64,000 nt of DNA from Paracoccus sphaerophysae (GCF_000763805.1 NZ_JRKS01000005.1:25023-89022), one strand, 5' to 3'. Counted from the first letter of the stretch, positions 43,504 to 55,767 are shown. Notes: generated by a model not told the origin, from the sequence alone. A program made the numbers and translations.

Positions 43504-43965
43504 ATGACGATCACCATCGCCCCCGAAAGCCCGCTGTCGCCCGATCTGGACCTGCTGTTCGGACGCCATGTCGCGGCGATGCATGCCGACACCCCGCCGG
43601 AATCCATCCACATGCTGCCGCGCGCCGATCTGGCGCGCGAGGGCATCGACTTCCTGGTGATGCGCGACGGCACCGAGCCGGTGGGCATGGGCGCCGTCAA
43701 GCGCATCGGTCCCGACCACGGCGAGATCAAGTCGATGCACGTGCTGGCCGAGCGGCGGGGCGAGGGGCTGGCGCAGCGGATGCTGGATGCGCTGGTGGCG
43801 CAGGCCGGCGCGCGGGGGCTGGCGCGGCTGTCGCTGGAAACCGGCGCGCAGGACAGCTTCGCCGCGGCGCGGGCGCTGTATGCGCGGGCCGGCTTCGCCG
43901 AATGCGGCCCGTTCGAGGGCTATGGCCCCGACCCGAACAGCGTCTTCATGACTCGCATGCTGTGA
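43504..43965 (+). CDS. GNAT-family N-acetyltransferase
   Basis: Acetyl-CoA-dependent acetyltransferase of 153 residues. EPVGMGAVKRIGPDHGEIKSMHV, then LAERRGEGLAQRMLDALVAQ (R-x-x-G-x-G/A loop) and RALYARAGFAECGPFEGYGPDP are the conserved blocks and resemble the YsnE/PaiA-like subgroup. Substrate is unknown. It lies between the NDUFS4-like gene and tRNA-Arg. Confidence 0.85.
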   Translation: MTITIAPESPLSPDLDLLFGRHVAAMHADTPPESIHMLPRADLAREGIDFLVMRDGTEPVGMGAVKRIGPDHGEIKSMHVLAERRGEGLAQRMLDALVAQAGARGLARLSLETGAQDSFAAARALYARAGFAECGPFEGYGPDPNSVFMTRML

Positions 43966-44042
43966 CGCGGGACGCTGGGGCGGGACACGCTTGCGCCGTG
44001 GCCCGGTTTGCCGCAGGTAGGGCGCGCGGATGCGCGGCGTCC

Positions 44043-44119
44043 GGCCCCGTAGCTCAACTGGATAGAGCAGCCGACTTCTAATCGGCAGGTTGAGGGTTCG
44101 AGCCCTTCCGGGGTCGCCA
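44043..44119 (+). tRNA. tRNA-Arg (TCT)
   Basis: 77-base cloverleaf: acceptor GGCCCCG with CGGGGTC, D arm GCTCAACTGGATAGAGC, anticodon stem CCGAC/ATCGG region with anticodon TCT, T arm GAGGGTTCGAGCCCTT, and encoded CCA. The site is free of integration scars. Confidence 0.96.
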
Positions 44120-44135
44120 CCGCCCGCACCAACGA

Positions 44136-44163
44136 AAAGAGCCGGCCCGAGGGCCGGCTCTTT
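44136..44163. terminator. Bidirectional terminator between tRNA-Arg and the BI-1 gene
   Basis: GAGCCGGCCC (44139-44148) and GGGCCGGCTC (44151-44160), flanked by AAAA on the left and TTT on the right, so it can serve both convergent transcripts. Confidence 0.85.
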
Positions 44164-44184
44164 CATCTGCGGGTCAGGACCCGA

Positions 44185-44928
44185 TCACTCCTGCTGGCCC
44201 GTGAAGTTCAGCAGGAAGGTGAACAGGTTCAGGAAGTCCAGATACAGCGTTAGCGCGCCCATGATCGCCGACTTGCCCAGGAAATCGCTGCCCGAATTGG
44301 CCAGCTCCAGATAGGTGTTCTTGATGTTCTGGGTGTCATAGGCGGTCAGGCCGGCAAAGATCAGCACGCCAACGGTCGAGATCGCGAACGCCACGGCGCC
44401 CGAGCCCACGAACATGTTGACCAGCATGGCGATGATCAGGCCCACGAGGCCGATCATCAGGAACCGCCCCATCGCCGACAGGTCGCGCTTGGTAGTGTAG
44501 CCATACAGCGAGAGCGCCGCGAAGCCCCCGGCCGTGGCCAGGAAGGTCGTGACGATCGAGGCGTCGGTATAGCGCAGGAAGATCGAGCTGAGCGAGGCGC
44601 CCATCGCCGCGGCGAAGGCATAGAACATCAGCGTCGCGCCCTGCGTGGACAGGCGGTTCAACGCCGCGCCGAAGGCAAACACCATGATCAGCGGCAGGAA
44701 CATGATCACCCAGCGCACCGGCGACTGGTAGATCACCCGGCCGAATTCGGTCCAGGCACCCGGCCCGCCCGCCATTTCGGCAAAGCCCCAGGCCACGGCG
44801 GCGCTGACCGCCATGCCGGCGGTCATCAGGCCATAGACCCGGTTCATGTAGGCCCGCAGGCCCTCGTCATAGACCGCAGCACGGGTGGCCGTCGTGGCCG
44901 GGCGGCGGATCGTGTTGTAGTCAGCCAT
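44185..44928 (-). CDS. Bax inhibitor-1/YccA-family membrane protein
   Basis: Inner-membrane protein of 247 residues with seven hydrophobic segments, of the BI-1 (TMBIM) family, which includes E. coli YccA (FtsH modulator) and calcium-leak proteins. Conserved stretches are FLRKTYGLM-like YMNRVYGLMTAGMAVSA, LIFAGLTAYDTQNIKNTYLE, and LYLDFLNLFTFLLNF near the end. The start MADYNTIRRP at 44928 is favoured because AGGGA then lies seven bases upstream. The physiological role is inferred from the family. Confidence 0.9.
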   Translation of the reverse strand: MADYNTIRRPATTATRAAVYDEGLRAYMNRVYGLMTAGMAVSAAVAWGFAEMAGGPGAWTEFGRVIYQSPVRWVIMFLPLIMVFAFGAALNRLSTQGATLMFYAFAAAMGASLSSIFLRYTDASIVTTFLATAGGFAALSLYGYTTKRDLSAMGRFLMIGLVGLIIAMLVNMFVGSGAVAFAISTVGVLIFAGLTAYDTQNIKNTYLELANSGSDFLGKSAIMGALTLYLDFLNLFTFLLNFTGQQE

Positions 44929-45035
44929 CAGCATTCCCTCTTGGCGGACCGGACGTGCCCGGTCCCGCATGGGCGGAATATCGGTTCGGGCGGGACGGTT
45001 TTCAACCTTCCCGCCCCGAATTCCGAAGCTTTTCG

Positions 45036-46016
45036 TTACGATTGATCCGATGCGCCGGTCATCGTCAGGATCACCTTGCCGACGGCCTGGCGGCGGCGCA
45101 GCAGGTCGTAGCCCTCGACGGCCCGATCCAGCGGCAGCACGGTGCCCGCCACCGGCCGCAGCCGCCCCTGTGCGTACAGCTCGAACAGCGCTGCGAGGCT
45201 GTCGCGCAGCGCGGCGGGATCGAGGGTGCGATAGGCGCCCCAGTTAAAGCCGTGGACCGAGATGTTCTTGACCAGTGCGTGGTTCAGCGGCAGAGCCGGC
45301 GGCCGGCCGCCGGCAAAGCCGATCAGCAGGTGGCGGCCGCCGGGCTTCAGCGCCCCGAAGGCGGCAAGCCCGGGCGCGTCGCCGACCGCGTCATAGACCA
45401 CGTCGACGCCACCCAGCGCGCGCAAGGCGGCGCGCAGGTCGGAGGTCGCGTCGCTGTCGATCAACTCGGCCGCCCCGGCGTCGCCCGCGGCGGCCAGCTT
45501 GTCGGCGCCGCGGGCCACGGCGATGACGCGGGCGCCCAGAACGGCGCCGATCTCGACCGCCGTGAGGCCGACCCCGCCGCCCGCGCCCAGGACGGCGACG
45601 GTATCGCCGGGCCGCACCCGGCCGTCGCGGGTCAGTGCCAGGTGGCTGGTGCCATAGGCGATTTGGAACCCGGCCGCGTCGACCATCGGCATGGCGTCGG
45701 GGATCGGCAGGCAGGCGGTTTCGGGAAACACCCCGCGATCGGCCAGCGTGCCCTGCGAATAGACCGCGACGCGGGTGCCCGGCGCCAGCCGCGCGCCCGG
45801 CCCGCAGGCCTCGACGACGCCCGCGCCCTCGAGCCCGGCGACGAAGGGGAAGGGGGGCGTTTCCTGATATTTCGCCTCGATCATCAGAAGATCGGCAAAG
45901 TTCAGCGCGGCGGCGTGTAGCCGCACCACGACCTCGCCCGCACCCGGCTCGCGGCACGCGGCGGACTGCAGTCGGGGGGACGCCCCGGGTTCCTCGATCC
46001 AGATGATTCGGTCCAA
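45036..46016 (-). CDS. Zinc-independent quinone oxidoreductase (MDR family)
   Basis: NADPH-dependent oxidoreductase of 326 residues of the medium-chain dehydrogenase family. It has NFADLLMIEAKYQETPPFPFV near residue 40, EGAGVVEACGPG, the nucleotide loop VLGAGGGVGLTAVEIG near residue 145 (GxGxxG-like AGGGVG) and GGRHLLIGFAGGRP. The zinc-ligand cysteines of alcohol dehydrogenases are absent, so it is a QOR-type quinone or enone reductase. Substrate unknown. Divergent from the XRE regulator gene. Confidence 0.87.
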   Translation of the reverse strand: MDRIIWIEEPGASPRLQSAACREPGAGEVVVRLHAAALNFADLLMIEAKYQETPPFPFVAGLEGAGVVEACGPGARLAPGTRVAVYSQGTLADRGVFPETACLPIPDAMPMVDAAGFQIAYGTSHLALTRDGRVRPGDTVAVLGAGGGVGLTAVEIGAVLGARVIAVARGADKLAAAGDAGAAELIDSDATSDLRAALRALGGVDVVYDAVGDAPGLAAFGALKPGGRHLLIGFAGGRPPALPLNHALVKNISVHGFNWGAYRTLDPAALRDSLAALFELYAQGRLRPVAGTVLPLDRAVEGYDLLRRRQAVGKVILTMTGASDQS

Positions 46017-46072
46017 TTTTGCCTCTCTGCTGATGGCGGTCGGCGGGGCGGCGGAAAACTCCCCGCGAGACC

Positions 46073-46086
46073 TGTCTTTTTAGACA
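46073..46086. promoter_or_regulatory. Palindrome in the divergent qor-XRE promoter region
   Basis: TGTCT-TTTT-AGACA, a perfect dyad in the only AT-rich stretch of the 152-base intergenic region. It is a plausible operator for the adjacent XRE regulator. Confidence 0.4.
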
Positions 46087-46168
46087 AAGCTATCGGGATT
46101 CAGTAGAAATTTTCTCGCTGATTGCGCGGCCTCGGGCTAGTGCCCGTCTGGATTGTGTGAGGTTTACG

Positions 46169-46525
46169 ATGAAACATGTTGTCGATGTACATGTCGGTCA
46201 GCGCATCCGCCATCGCCGTTGGACGATCGGCATGACGCAGCAGCAACTCGCCGACGCGGTGGGCATAAAGTTTCAGCAGATCCAGAAATACGAGACCGGA
46301 ATGAACCGGGTTTCGGCGTCCCGCCTGTGGGATATCTCGCGGGCGATGGAGGTGCCGATCACCTTCTTCTTCGACGGGCTGGGCGATGACGGCCCGTCGG
46401 AGGCCGAGATCGACCTGATCGCCGACAAGGAGGCGCTGCAGCTGATCCGCGCCTATTACGCCATTCCCGAGGCGCAGCGGCGCCAGATCTTCGAGCTCGC
46501 CCGGGTGCTGTCACAGGCCGCCTGA
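46169..46525 (+). CDS. XRE-family transcriptional regulator
   Basis: DNA-binding protein of 118 residues. The helix-turn-helix is clear: VGQRIRHRRWTIGMTQQQLAD, then VGIKFQQIQKYETGMNRVSA and LWDISRAMEVPITFFFDGL. The C-terminal 45 residues are a helical regulatory tail (EALQLIRAYYAIPEAQRRQIF). The type is common and conserved in Rhodobacterales. GAGG lies seven bases before the ATG at 46169. Its targets are unknown; the dyad at 46073 suggests control of itself and perhaps of the quinone reductase. Confidence 0.9.
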   Translation: MKHVVDVHVGQRIRHRRWTIGMTQQQLADAVGIKFQQIQKYETGMNRVSASRLWDISRAMEVPITFFFDGLGDDGPSEAEIDLIADKEALQLIRAYYAIPEAQRRQIFELARVLSQAA

Positions 46526-46611
46526 CGGGCGACCGCGCGGGGTGGTTTCGCGTCCCCGGTCGCGCTAAGGCGAGGCTTGCGCCCGCAGGGCGGGCCAGCG
46601 CGGAGCCACCG

Positions 46612-47424
46612 ATGACCTCATCCCCCGATGCCGCCCGTTTCCCCGATGCGCCGGCGATCCGGGCCACGGCGGCGGCGATGGCCGATGCCGCCCGCGCCGA
46701 AACGCTGCGGCATTTCCGCAGCCCGGCACTGGTCCCCGACAACAAGCTCGCCACCGGCTTCGACCCGGTGACCGAGGCCGACCGGGCGAGCGAACGGGCC
46801 ATGCGCGCGATCCTGGCGCGCGAGCGGCCCGAAGATGCGATCCTCGGCGAGGAATACGGCGTCCAGCCCGGCCGCAGCGGGCTGACCTGGGTGCTGGACC
46901 CGATCGACGGCACCCGCGCCTATCTGTGCGGCGCGCCGACCTGGGGCGTGCTGATCGGGCTGAGCGACGCCGACGGGCCGCGCTATGGCGTGATCGACCA
47001 GCCCTGGACCGGCGAGCGGTTCGAGGGCGGGCTGGGCACCGCGCGGATGACCTCGCCCCACGGCGAGCGCCCGCTGGCGGTGCGGCGCGGCGTGGCGCTG
47101 GACCAGGCGACGCTGCTGACCACCTTCCCCGAGGTCGGCACGGCCGAGGATGGCGCCGCCTTCCGGCGGGTCGCGGCGCAGGTGCGGCTGACCCGGTATG
47201 GGCTGGATTGCTACGCCTATGCGCTGCTGGCGATGGGGCAGGTCGACCTGGTGATCGAGGCCGGGCTGCAGCCCTATGACATCGTGGCCCCGATCGCGGT
47301 GATCGCGGCCGCGGGCGGCATCGTCACCGACTGGCAGGGTGGGCCGGCGCATGGCGGGGGCCGCGTCATCGCCGCCGCGACGCCGGAGCTGCACGCCGCG
47401 GCGCTGGCGCTGCTGAACGGCTGA
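46612..47424 (+). CDS. hisN: Inositol-monophosphatase-family histidinol-phosphatase
   Basis: Mg-dependent phosphatase of 270 residues of the IMPase superfamily. Motifs: FDPVTEADRASERAM (metal Glu/Asp), ILGEEYG, WVLDPIDGTRAYLCGAPTWG (core D-P-I-D-G-T) and LQPYDIVAPIAVIAAAGG. The DGTRAY and PTWGVLIGL patterns fit HisN, which makes histidinol from histidinol phosphate in alphaproteobacteria and actinobacteria. It is separated by 75 bases from mgtE. IMPase activity cannot be excluded. Confidence 0.85.
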   Translation: MTSSPDAARFPDAPAIRATAAAMADAARAETLRHFRSPALVPDNKLATGFDPVTEADRASERAMRAILARERPEDAILGEEYGVQPGRSGLTWVLDPIDGTRAYLCGAPTWGVLIGLSDADGPRYGVIDQPWTGERFEGGLGTARMTSPHGERPLAVRRGVALDQATLLTTFPEVGTAEDGAAFRRVAAQVRLTRYGLDCYAYALLAMGQVDLVIEAGLQPYDIVAPIAVIAAAGGIVTDWQGGPAHGGGRVIAAATPELHAAALALLNG

Positions 47425-47499
47425 CGTGGCGTTGCCCCGGCGCCGGGCCGCGCCTATGGTCGCGCGGCCATCCCCCTGACCCCTGACCGAGGTGCCTGC

Positions 47500-48885
47500 A
47501 TGTCCGATCCCCGCTTGCGCGACGCCGATCCCGAGGACGACGCCTTCGTCCCCGCCCGCGCGCTGGTGGCCGACATCGAGGCGGCGATCGACGCCGGCGA
47601 CGGGCCGGCACTGAACGGGCTGCTGGACCCCCTGCACGGGGCCGACGTCGCCGACCTGATCGAACAGCTGACCCCGCAGCGCCGCGGCCGACTGCTGCGG
47701 CTGTATTCGGGCGAGATCGACGCCGAAATCCTCAGCGAGATCGACGAATCGATCCGCGAGGAGGTGATCGAGGCGCTGCCGCGCGAGGTGGTGGCCGAGG
47801 CCGTCCGCGAGATGGACACCGACGACGTCGTGGACCTGGTCGAGGACCTGGACGCGCCGGAACGCGAGGAGATCCTGTCGGCGCTGGACGCCGAGGACCG
47901 GGTCGCTGTCGAACAGTCGCTGACCTGGCCGGAGTATTCGGCCGGCCGCCTGATGCAGTCCGAGGTGGTGACCGCGCCCGAACACTGGACGGTGGGCGAG
48001 ACCATCGACTTCCTGCGCCGCGAGGAGTGGTTGCCGGACCAGTTCTATCACGTCGTCCTCATCGACCCGCGGCGGCGGCCGATCGGCTATGTGACCCTGG
48101 GCCGGCTGTTGTCGTCGCCGCGCGCGACGCCGCTGCGCGACCTGACAGAGGACAGTTTCCGCAGCATCCGCGCGACCGCCGAAGAGGCCGACGTGGCCTA
48201 TCTCTTCAACCAGTATCACCTGATTTCCGCCCCGGTGGTGGACGAGGCCGACCGGCTGGTCGGCGTCATCACCATCGACGACGCCATGTCGGTGCTGGAC
48301 GAGGAACACGAGGAAGACATCCTGCTGCTGGCCGGGGTGGGCGACGAAAGCTCGATTTCCGACACCGTGGTGGAAACGGCGCGGCAGCGGGTGCCGTGGC
48401 TGGGCGCCAACGTCCTGACCGCCCTGCTGGCGGCCGGGGTGATCGCGTTCTTCGAGGACTCCATCGCCTCGCTGGTGGCGCTGGCGGTGCTGATGCCGAT
48501 CGTCGCGTCGCTGGGCGGCAATGCCGCGACGCAGACCCTGACCGTGGTGGTCCGCGGGCTTGCCACCAAGAGCCTGACGCCGTCGAACGTGTGGCGCATC
48601 GTGCGGCGCGAAACCATCGTCGGGCTGATGAACGGCGCCATGTTCGGCGCGGTGATGGCCGTCGTGGCCTATGTCTGGTTCCGGGATGCGGAATTGTCGG
48701 GGGTGATCGCGGCCGCGATGATCATCAACCTGACGGTCGCGGCGGTGGGCGGCATCCTCGTGCCGCTGGCGCTGGACCGGATGGGGCAGGACCCGGCATT
48801 GGCCTCGCCGACCTTCGTGACCATGCTGACCGACGTGATCGGGTTCATGGCATTTCTGGGCCTGGCGACGTGGATCCTGCTGTAG
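47500..48885 (+). CDS. mgtE: Magnesium transporter MgtE
   Basis: Inner-membrane Mg2+ channel of 461 residues. Cytosolic MgtE_N repeats span about residues 25-135 (VADLIEQLTPQRRGRLLRLY, VIEALPREVVAEAVREMDTDD), two CBS domains about 140-265 (GRLMQSEVVTAPEHWTVGE, APVVDEADRLVGVITIDDA), and five transmembrane helices follow, with GGNAATQTLTVVVRGLA and the conserved MINLTVAAVGGILVPL near the pore. The acidic N domain senses Mg. It is followed after two bases by the cyclo-ligase gene. Confidence 0.95.
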   Translation: MSDPRLRDADPEDDAFVPARALVADIEAAIDAGDGPALNGLLDPLHGADVADLIEQLTPQRRGRLLRLYSGEIDAEILSEIDESIREEVIEALPREVVAEAVREMDTDDVVDLVEDLDAPEREEILSALDAEDRVAVEQSLTWPEYSAGRLMQSEVVTAPEHWTVGETIDFLRREEWLPDQFYHVVLIDPRRRPIGYVTLGRLLSSPRATPLRDLTEDSFRSIRATAEEADVAYLFNQYHLISAPVVDEADRLVGVITIDDAMSVLDEEHEEDILLLAGVGDESSISDTVVETARQRVPWLGANVLTALLAAGVIAFFEDSIASLVALAVLMPIVASLGGNAATQTLTVVVRGLATKSLTPSNVWRIVRRETIVGLMNGAMFGAVMAVVAYVWFRDAELSGVIAAAMIINLTVAAVGGILVPLALDRMGQDPALASPTFVTMLTDVIGFMAFLGLATWILL

Positions 48886-48887
48886 GG

Positions 48888-49436
48888 ATGGACCCGGCCG
48901 CGGAAAAGGCCGCGTTGCGGGCGCAGGCGCTGGCCGCGCGCACGGCGCAGGGCGATGCCGCGGCGCTGGATGCCAACCTGCGCCACGCGCTGGACCCCCA
49001 TGCCGGGCAGGTGCTGGCCGGTTACTGGCCGATGCGGGGCGAGCCCGACCCGCGGCCGGCGATGGCCGCCCATGACGGCCCGGTCTGCCTGCCGGTGGTG
49101 CCGGGGCGGGCGGTCCCGCTGCAATTCCGGCTGTGGCGGGGCGAGCCGCTGGTGGCGGGCGTCTTCGGCACCAGCCACCCGGCCGAGACCTCCCCCGAGG
49201 CCGTGCCGCAGGTGCTGATCGTGCCGCTGGTGGCCTTCGACGCGCGGCTGAACCGGCTGGGCTATGGCGGCGGCTATTACGACCGGACCCTGGCCGGCCT
49301 GCGCGCCGCGGGGCCGGTGACCGCCATCGGGCTGGCCTGGGCGGTGCAGGAGCTGCCCCTGCTGCCGACCGACCGCCACGACCAGCTTCTGGACCTGGTG
49401 GTGACCGACCGCGGCGTCCGCCGCGCGGCCGGGTAA
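48888..49436 (+). CDS. 5-formyltetrahydrofolate cyclo-ligase
   Basis: ATP-dependent enzyme of 182 residues that converts 5-formyl-THF to 5,10-methenyl-THF. Motifs: VLAGYWPMRGEPDPRP, VPLVAFDARLNRLGYGGGYYDR (the conserved G-x-G-G-G-Y-Y-D-R) and ATP-site residues. The ATG starts three bases after the mgtE stop, so expression may be coupled. With fhs and purN later in the window it belongs to one-carbon metabolism. In many bacteria a 6S RNA precedes this gene, but the spacing here leaves no room for one. Confidence 0.93.
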   Translation: MDPAAEKAALRAQALAARTAQGDAAALDANLRHALDPHAGQVLAGYWPMRGEPDPRPAMAAHDGPVCLPVVPGRAVPLQFRLWRGEPLVAGVFGTSHPAETSPEAVPQVLIVPLVAFDARLNRLGYGGGYYDRTLAGLRAAGPVTAIGLAWAVQELPLLPTDRHDQLLDLVVTDRGVRRAAG

Positions 49437-49517
49437 GGGCGGCAATCGCCTGAACGCAAGACGCAGCCCGGGGTCAGGCCGCGTCGTTGCAGAGCGTATG
49501 GGGGACAGCCCCTCGGA

Positions 49518-49829
49518 TCAGCCGAAGCGCGATGGCAGCCACAGGGCGATCTGCGGCCAGGCGACAGTGCCGCGATCATCACCAGCATCGCGATGACGAA
49601 GGGCATCGACCCGATGATGGTGGGTGTCGCGAGGCCGGCATAGATCGACCCGACCACGGCCAGGAAGATCAGCATCGGCGGCACCAGGTCGGGCCTCGAT
49701 GTCCTTCATCTCCATGCCCGGCAGCTCGATCGACACTTCGACATCGACGCAGACCATCAGCGCCGCGAACAGGATCATCGCGGCGCCAAGGCAGACCGCA
49801 ATGCGCGAGAGTCGGTTAGGCAAGGCCAA
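49518..49829 (-). pseudogene. TRAP transporter DctQ/DctM remnants
   Basis: RLSRIAVCLGAAMILFAALM looks like the first helix of a DctQ-type small permease. LIFLAVVGSIYAGLATPT and SMPFVIAMLVMIAAL, in another frame, match DctM. VAWPQIALWLPSRFG and a stop end the frame. The pieces are in the wrong frames and most of both proteins is missing, so the locus is dead. Confidence 0.68.
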
Positions 49830-49910
49830 GTGAGGTGTCCAGCATCATCGGCCGGTTCTCCAGTTGCCCGAAACGGAAACGGCGCCGGGGATGTCCGGCG
49901 CCGCGAGGGG

Positions 49911-50840
49911 TCATTTGGTCGGATCGGTCAGCCTCGCGGCGGTGCCGGCCGCGCCGTTCCACGCCGTGGCGCAGTCGGCGCCGCAGCGTTTGCCCCACCG
50001 CTTGAGCATGAACCCGTCCAGGATCGCCTGACGCGCGGCGATGTCGGCCTCGCCCGGTTCGTGCAGGGTGGCGTGCCCGGCCTCGCCCAGCGGCCGTCGC
50101 CGCCGGTGAGGCAGGCGAGCCCCAGCTTTTCGTTCGCCTCTGCCTTGGTCCAGGCATTGTCTTCCATCTTCCGCACTTCGGCGGTCATCGCCCCGCGGGT
50201 CTCCTCTGGCAGGCCCTTCCACAGCTTGGAATTGATCGCGGTGAAGGTGATCGAATAGCCCACCCGCAGCGCGAAGACGTCGGTGACGACCTCGTGCCAC
50301 TTGGCGTTATAGGCGCTCATCGGGTCGGTGATCGCGCAGTCGGCGACCCCCTTTCCAGCGCCGGCACGACCTCGGCGAAGGGGACCGTCACCGCCACGCC
50401 GCCTGCGCCCTCGACGATTCGCCCAGCGTCGCCGGGTGGACGCGCACCGTGCGGCCCTTGAGATCGGCGATGCTGCTGATCGGCTTGGTGCAATAGGTTT
50501 TGCTGGCGGGCCACCGGTGCAGCCCCAGGATGGTCGCGCCGTAGGTGTCGCGGAACGTCTTGTCCATGATCGGCTGACAGGGCCTTGGCCACCGCCCGCA
50601 TGGTGGTGAAATCCGGCGCGATCGAGGACAGGTCGGCGCCCTCGATGGCCGGGTTTTCGGCCGCGACATGGCTGCCCAGGCAGTGGGCGACCTCGAACAC
50701 ACCCTGACTGAGCAGCCGCATGACTTCGCCGCCCTTCAGGCCCGCTTCGGTGATCGGGATCGCCTCGGCGGTCAGGGCGCCGCCGGTCGCGTCGGGCAGG
50801 GTTTCGGTCCGGAACGGCTTTTCCAGGTGGTTCTTTCTTT
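49911..50840 (-). pseudogene. TRAP transporter periplasmic binding protein (DctP), frameshifted
   Basis: Pieces of one DctP-type protein are spread over three frames: KPFRTETLPDATGGALTAEA, LLSQGVFEVAHCLGSHVAAEN, FRDTYGATILGLHRWPASKTY, SSIADLKGRTVRVHPATLGE, YNAKWHEVVTDVFALRVGYS, GLPEETRGAMTAEVRKMEDN and the end KRWGKRCGADCATAWNGAAG. The signal peptide is missing and frame changes occur near 50575, 50420, 50340 and 50100. It was part of the same TRAP operon as the remnant at 49518. Confidence 0.78.
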
Positions 50841-50941
50841 AGGAAGCCGACATCTGCGGCTGAAGAATTGCGACGTTCACGGTTATTGATGCGTCACCTG
50901 CATCGAGGGTGCGGGCGGTGGTCATGTCGGCCGTCCCGGGG

Positions 50942-51614
50942 ATGGATCTGTTCCGGTCCTTCCTGGTCGTGGCCGAGCAGCTGAATTTCCGCGCGGTGGG
51001 TGGCAAAGGGCAAGGCAGGGGTGCTGCGCGTGGCCTGCATGGCCTTTGCCGCGACCGAATTGATGCCGCGCGCGGTGGCGAGGTTCCGCAGCGATGACCC
51101 GCATGTCGAGGTGAGCCTGCAATACATCCGCACCCACGGCCAGAAGCTGGCGCTGGCCAATGACGAGATCGACCTGGGCTTCATGATCGGCCCGTTCGAT
51201 CACCCGGATTTCGACACCACGCTGCTGTCGTCGGAACTACTGTACGCGGTGATTCCCCTGGATCATCCGTTGCTGGCGCAGCCGAGCCGCAGTCCCGCAG
51301 ACCTGAAGGACCAGCCGGTGATTCTGGGCGACGTGCGGGAATGGGCCGAGTTCCGCTGGCGGCTGACCGACCTGTTCAACGCCGAGCGAATCCCCCAGCG
51401 CCCTAGTCTCGAGGCGTCGAACACGCTGGCCCTGATCGGCCTCGTGGCGGCGGGGCTGGGGATCACCATCTATCCCGAAAGCCTGATCCGCTATCTGGGC
51501 AAGAGCGTCGCGGTGCGGCCGATCCTGCACCCCACATTCCGGAGCCGGACGATCCTCGTCTGGCGCAAGCGCAACGGATAGGCGCTGGTCCGGCACTTCG
51601 TCAGCGCGGCCTAG
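50942..51614 (+). pseudogene. LysR-type regulator with deleted DNA-binding domain
   Basis: It begins MDLFRSFLVVAEQLNFR, the first helix of a LysR protein, then jumps, with a frame change near 51000, to AKGKAGVLRVACMAFAATEL at the start of the effector domain. About 65 residues, including the recognition helix, are gone. The effector domain then reads to a TAG at 51579. The expected last residues (ALVRHFVSAA) continue in the same frame to 51614, so that stop is also a mutation. It was probably the regulator of the decayed TRAP operon, which lies divergent to it. Confidence 0.75.
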
Positions 51615-51809
51615 GCGGCGGCGCGCACGGGGACGCGCGAGCCGGCATCGGCGACGTGACAGCCCGGTTACGGCAGGACCGTGCGTCCGGGCCGCGTTAA
51701 GGTTTCGTTAACGGATTGAGTCGTTCCGGACCGGCTGTGCCTGACACGCGACTGTCAACCGTTTCCGTTCGTGCAAGCGCGAAATAAATCGCTTGATCCG
51801 GGCCGCTGC

Positions 51810-51857
51810 ACGCTTCACTTTGTGTGGGTCGGCGGGCGATGACACCATATCTTGTGC
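51810..51857 (+). promoter_or_regulatory. Tandem NrdR-box-like sites upstream of nrdJ
   Basis: ACACCATATCTTGTGC (51842-51857) is close to the NrdR box (ACACwATATwTwGTGT-like). A weaker partner ACGCTTCACTTTGTGT (51810-51825) starts exactly 32 bases upstream, the spacing of about three helical turns seen in NrdR-controlled promoters. The remainder of the 51615-51990 gap shows nothing else I can support. Confidence 0.6.
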
Positions 51858-51990
51858 CGCCGGACAAACGAACCAGACCCGAGCCACGGCGGTGCTTCCG
51901 CCCGCCTGCGACGCCATGCGCCGCTGGACGATGACGGCACGGCGAGTGACACCAGCGCGGCTGAAGACCGCGAAGATTGGGGGCAGAGGC

Positions 51991-55626
<3,636 letters not shown>

Positions 55627-55632
55627 GATACC

Positions 55633-55658
55633 CCGGCCCCTGGCGCGTCCGGGGCCGG
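55633..55658 (+). terminator. Hairpin after nrdJ
   Basis: CCGGCCCC (55633-55640), ten-base loop, GGGGCCGG (55651-55658), seven bases after the nrdJ stop. No T run follows. Confidence 0.55.
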
Positions 55659-55671
55659 CCACCACCTCCGA

Positions 55672-55767
55672 CCCGGACGGGCGGGGACCTGTCGAGACAG
55701 GGAACACGCGGCGAACCGCGGAACGAAAAGGACAGATCGCCGTCCGGGGACACTCTCGGGCGGCGAT
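55672..55767 (+). ncRNA. Structured 5' leader of fhs with two mutually exclusive folds
   Basis: Fold 1: CCCGGACGG (55672-55680) pairs perfectly with CCGTCCGGG (55740-55748), enclosing hairpins CCTGT-CGAG-ACAGG (55688-55701) and CGCGG-CGAA-CCGCG (55707-55720) and an unpaired GAACGAAAAGGACAG. Fold 2: ATCGCCGTCC (55736-55745) pairs with GGGCGGCGAT (55758-55767), ten pairs with one G-U, around a 12-base loop. The folds share 55740-55745 and cannot coexist. That is the design of a riboswitch or attenuator for the next gene. No known motif (THF, ZTP, glycine) is matched by eye. Confidence 0.45.

Noticed and set aside
43000..44166. Long minus-strand frame over the complex I subunit and acetyltransferase genes
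   Set aside because: Shadow frame covering a tRNA and two clear plus-strand genes; its translation has no conserved pattern.
51615..51990. Cobalamin riboswitch upstream of nrdJ
   Set aside because: Expected for a B12-dependent enzyme only if synthesis were B12-controlled; I see no B12 box or matching stems, while NrdR-like boxes are present.
55672..55767. ZTP, THF or glycine riboswitch ahead of fhs
   Set aside because: The conserved core sequences of these classes are not found. I keep only the neutral description of a structured leader.
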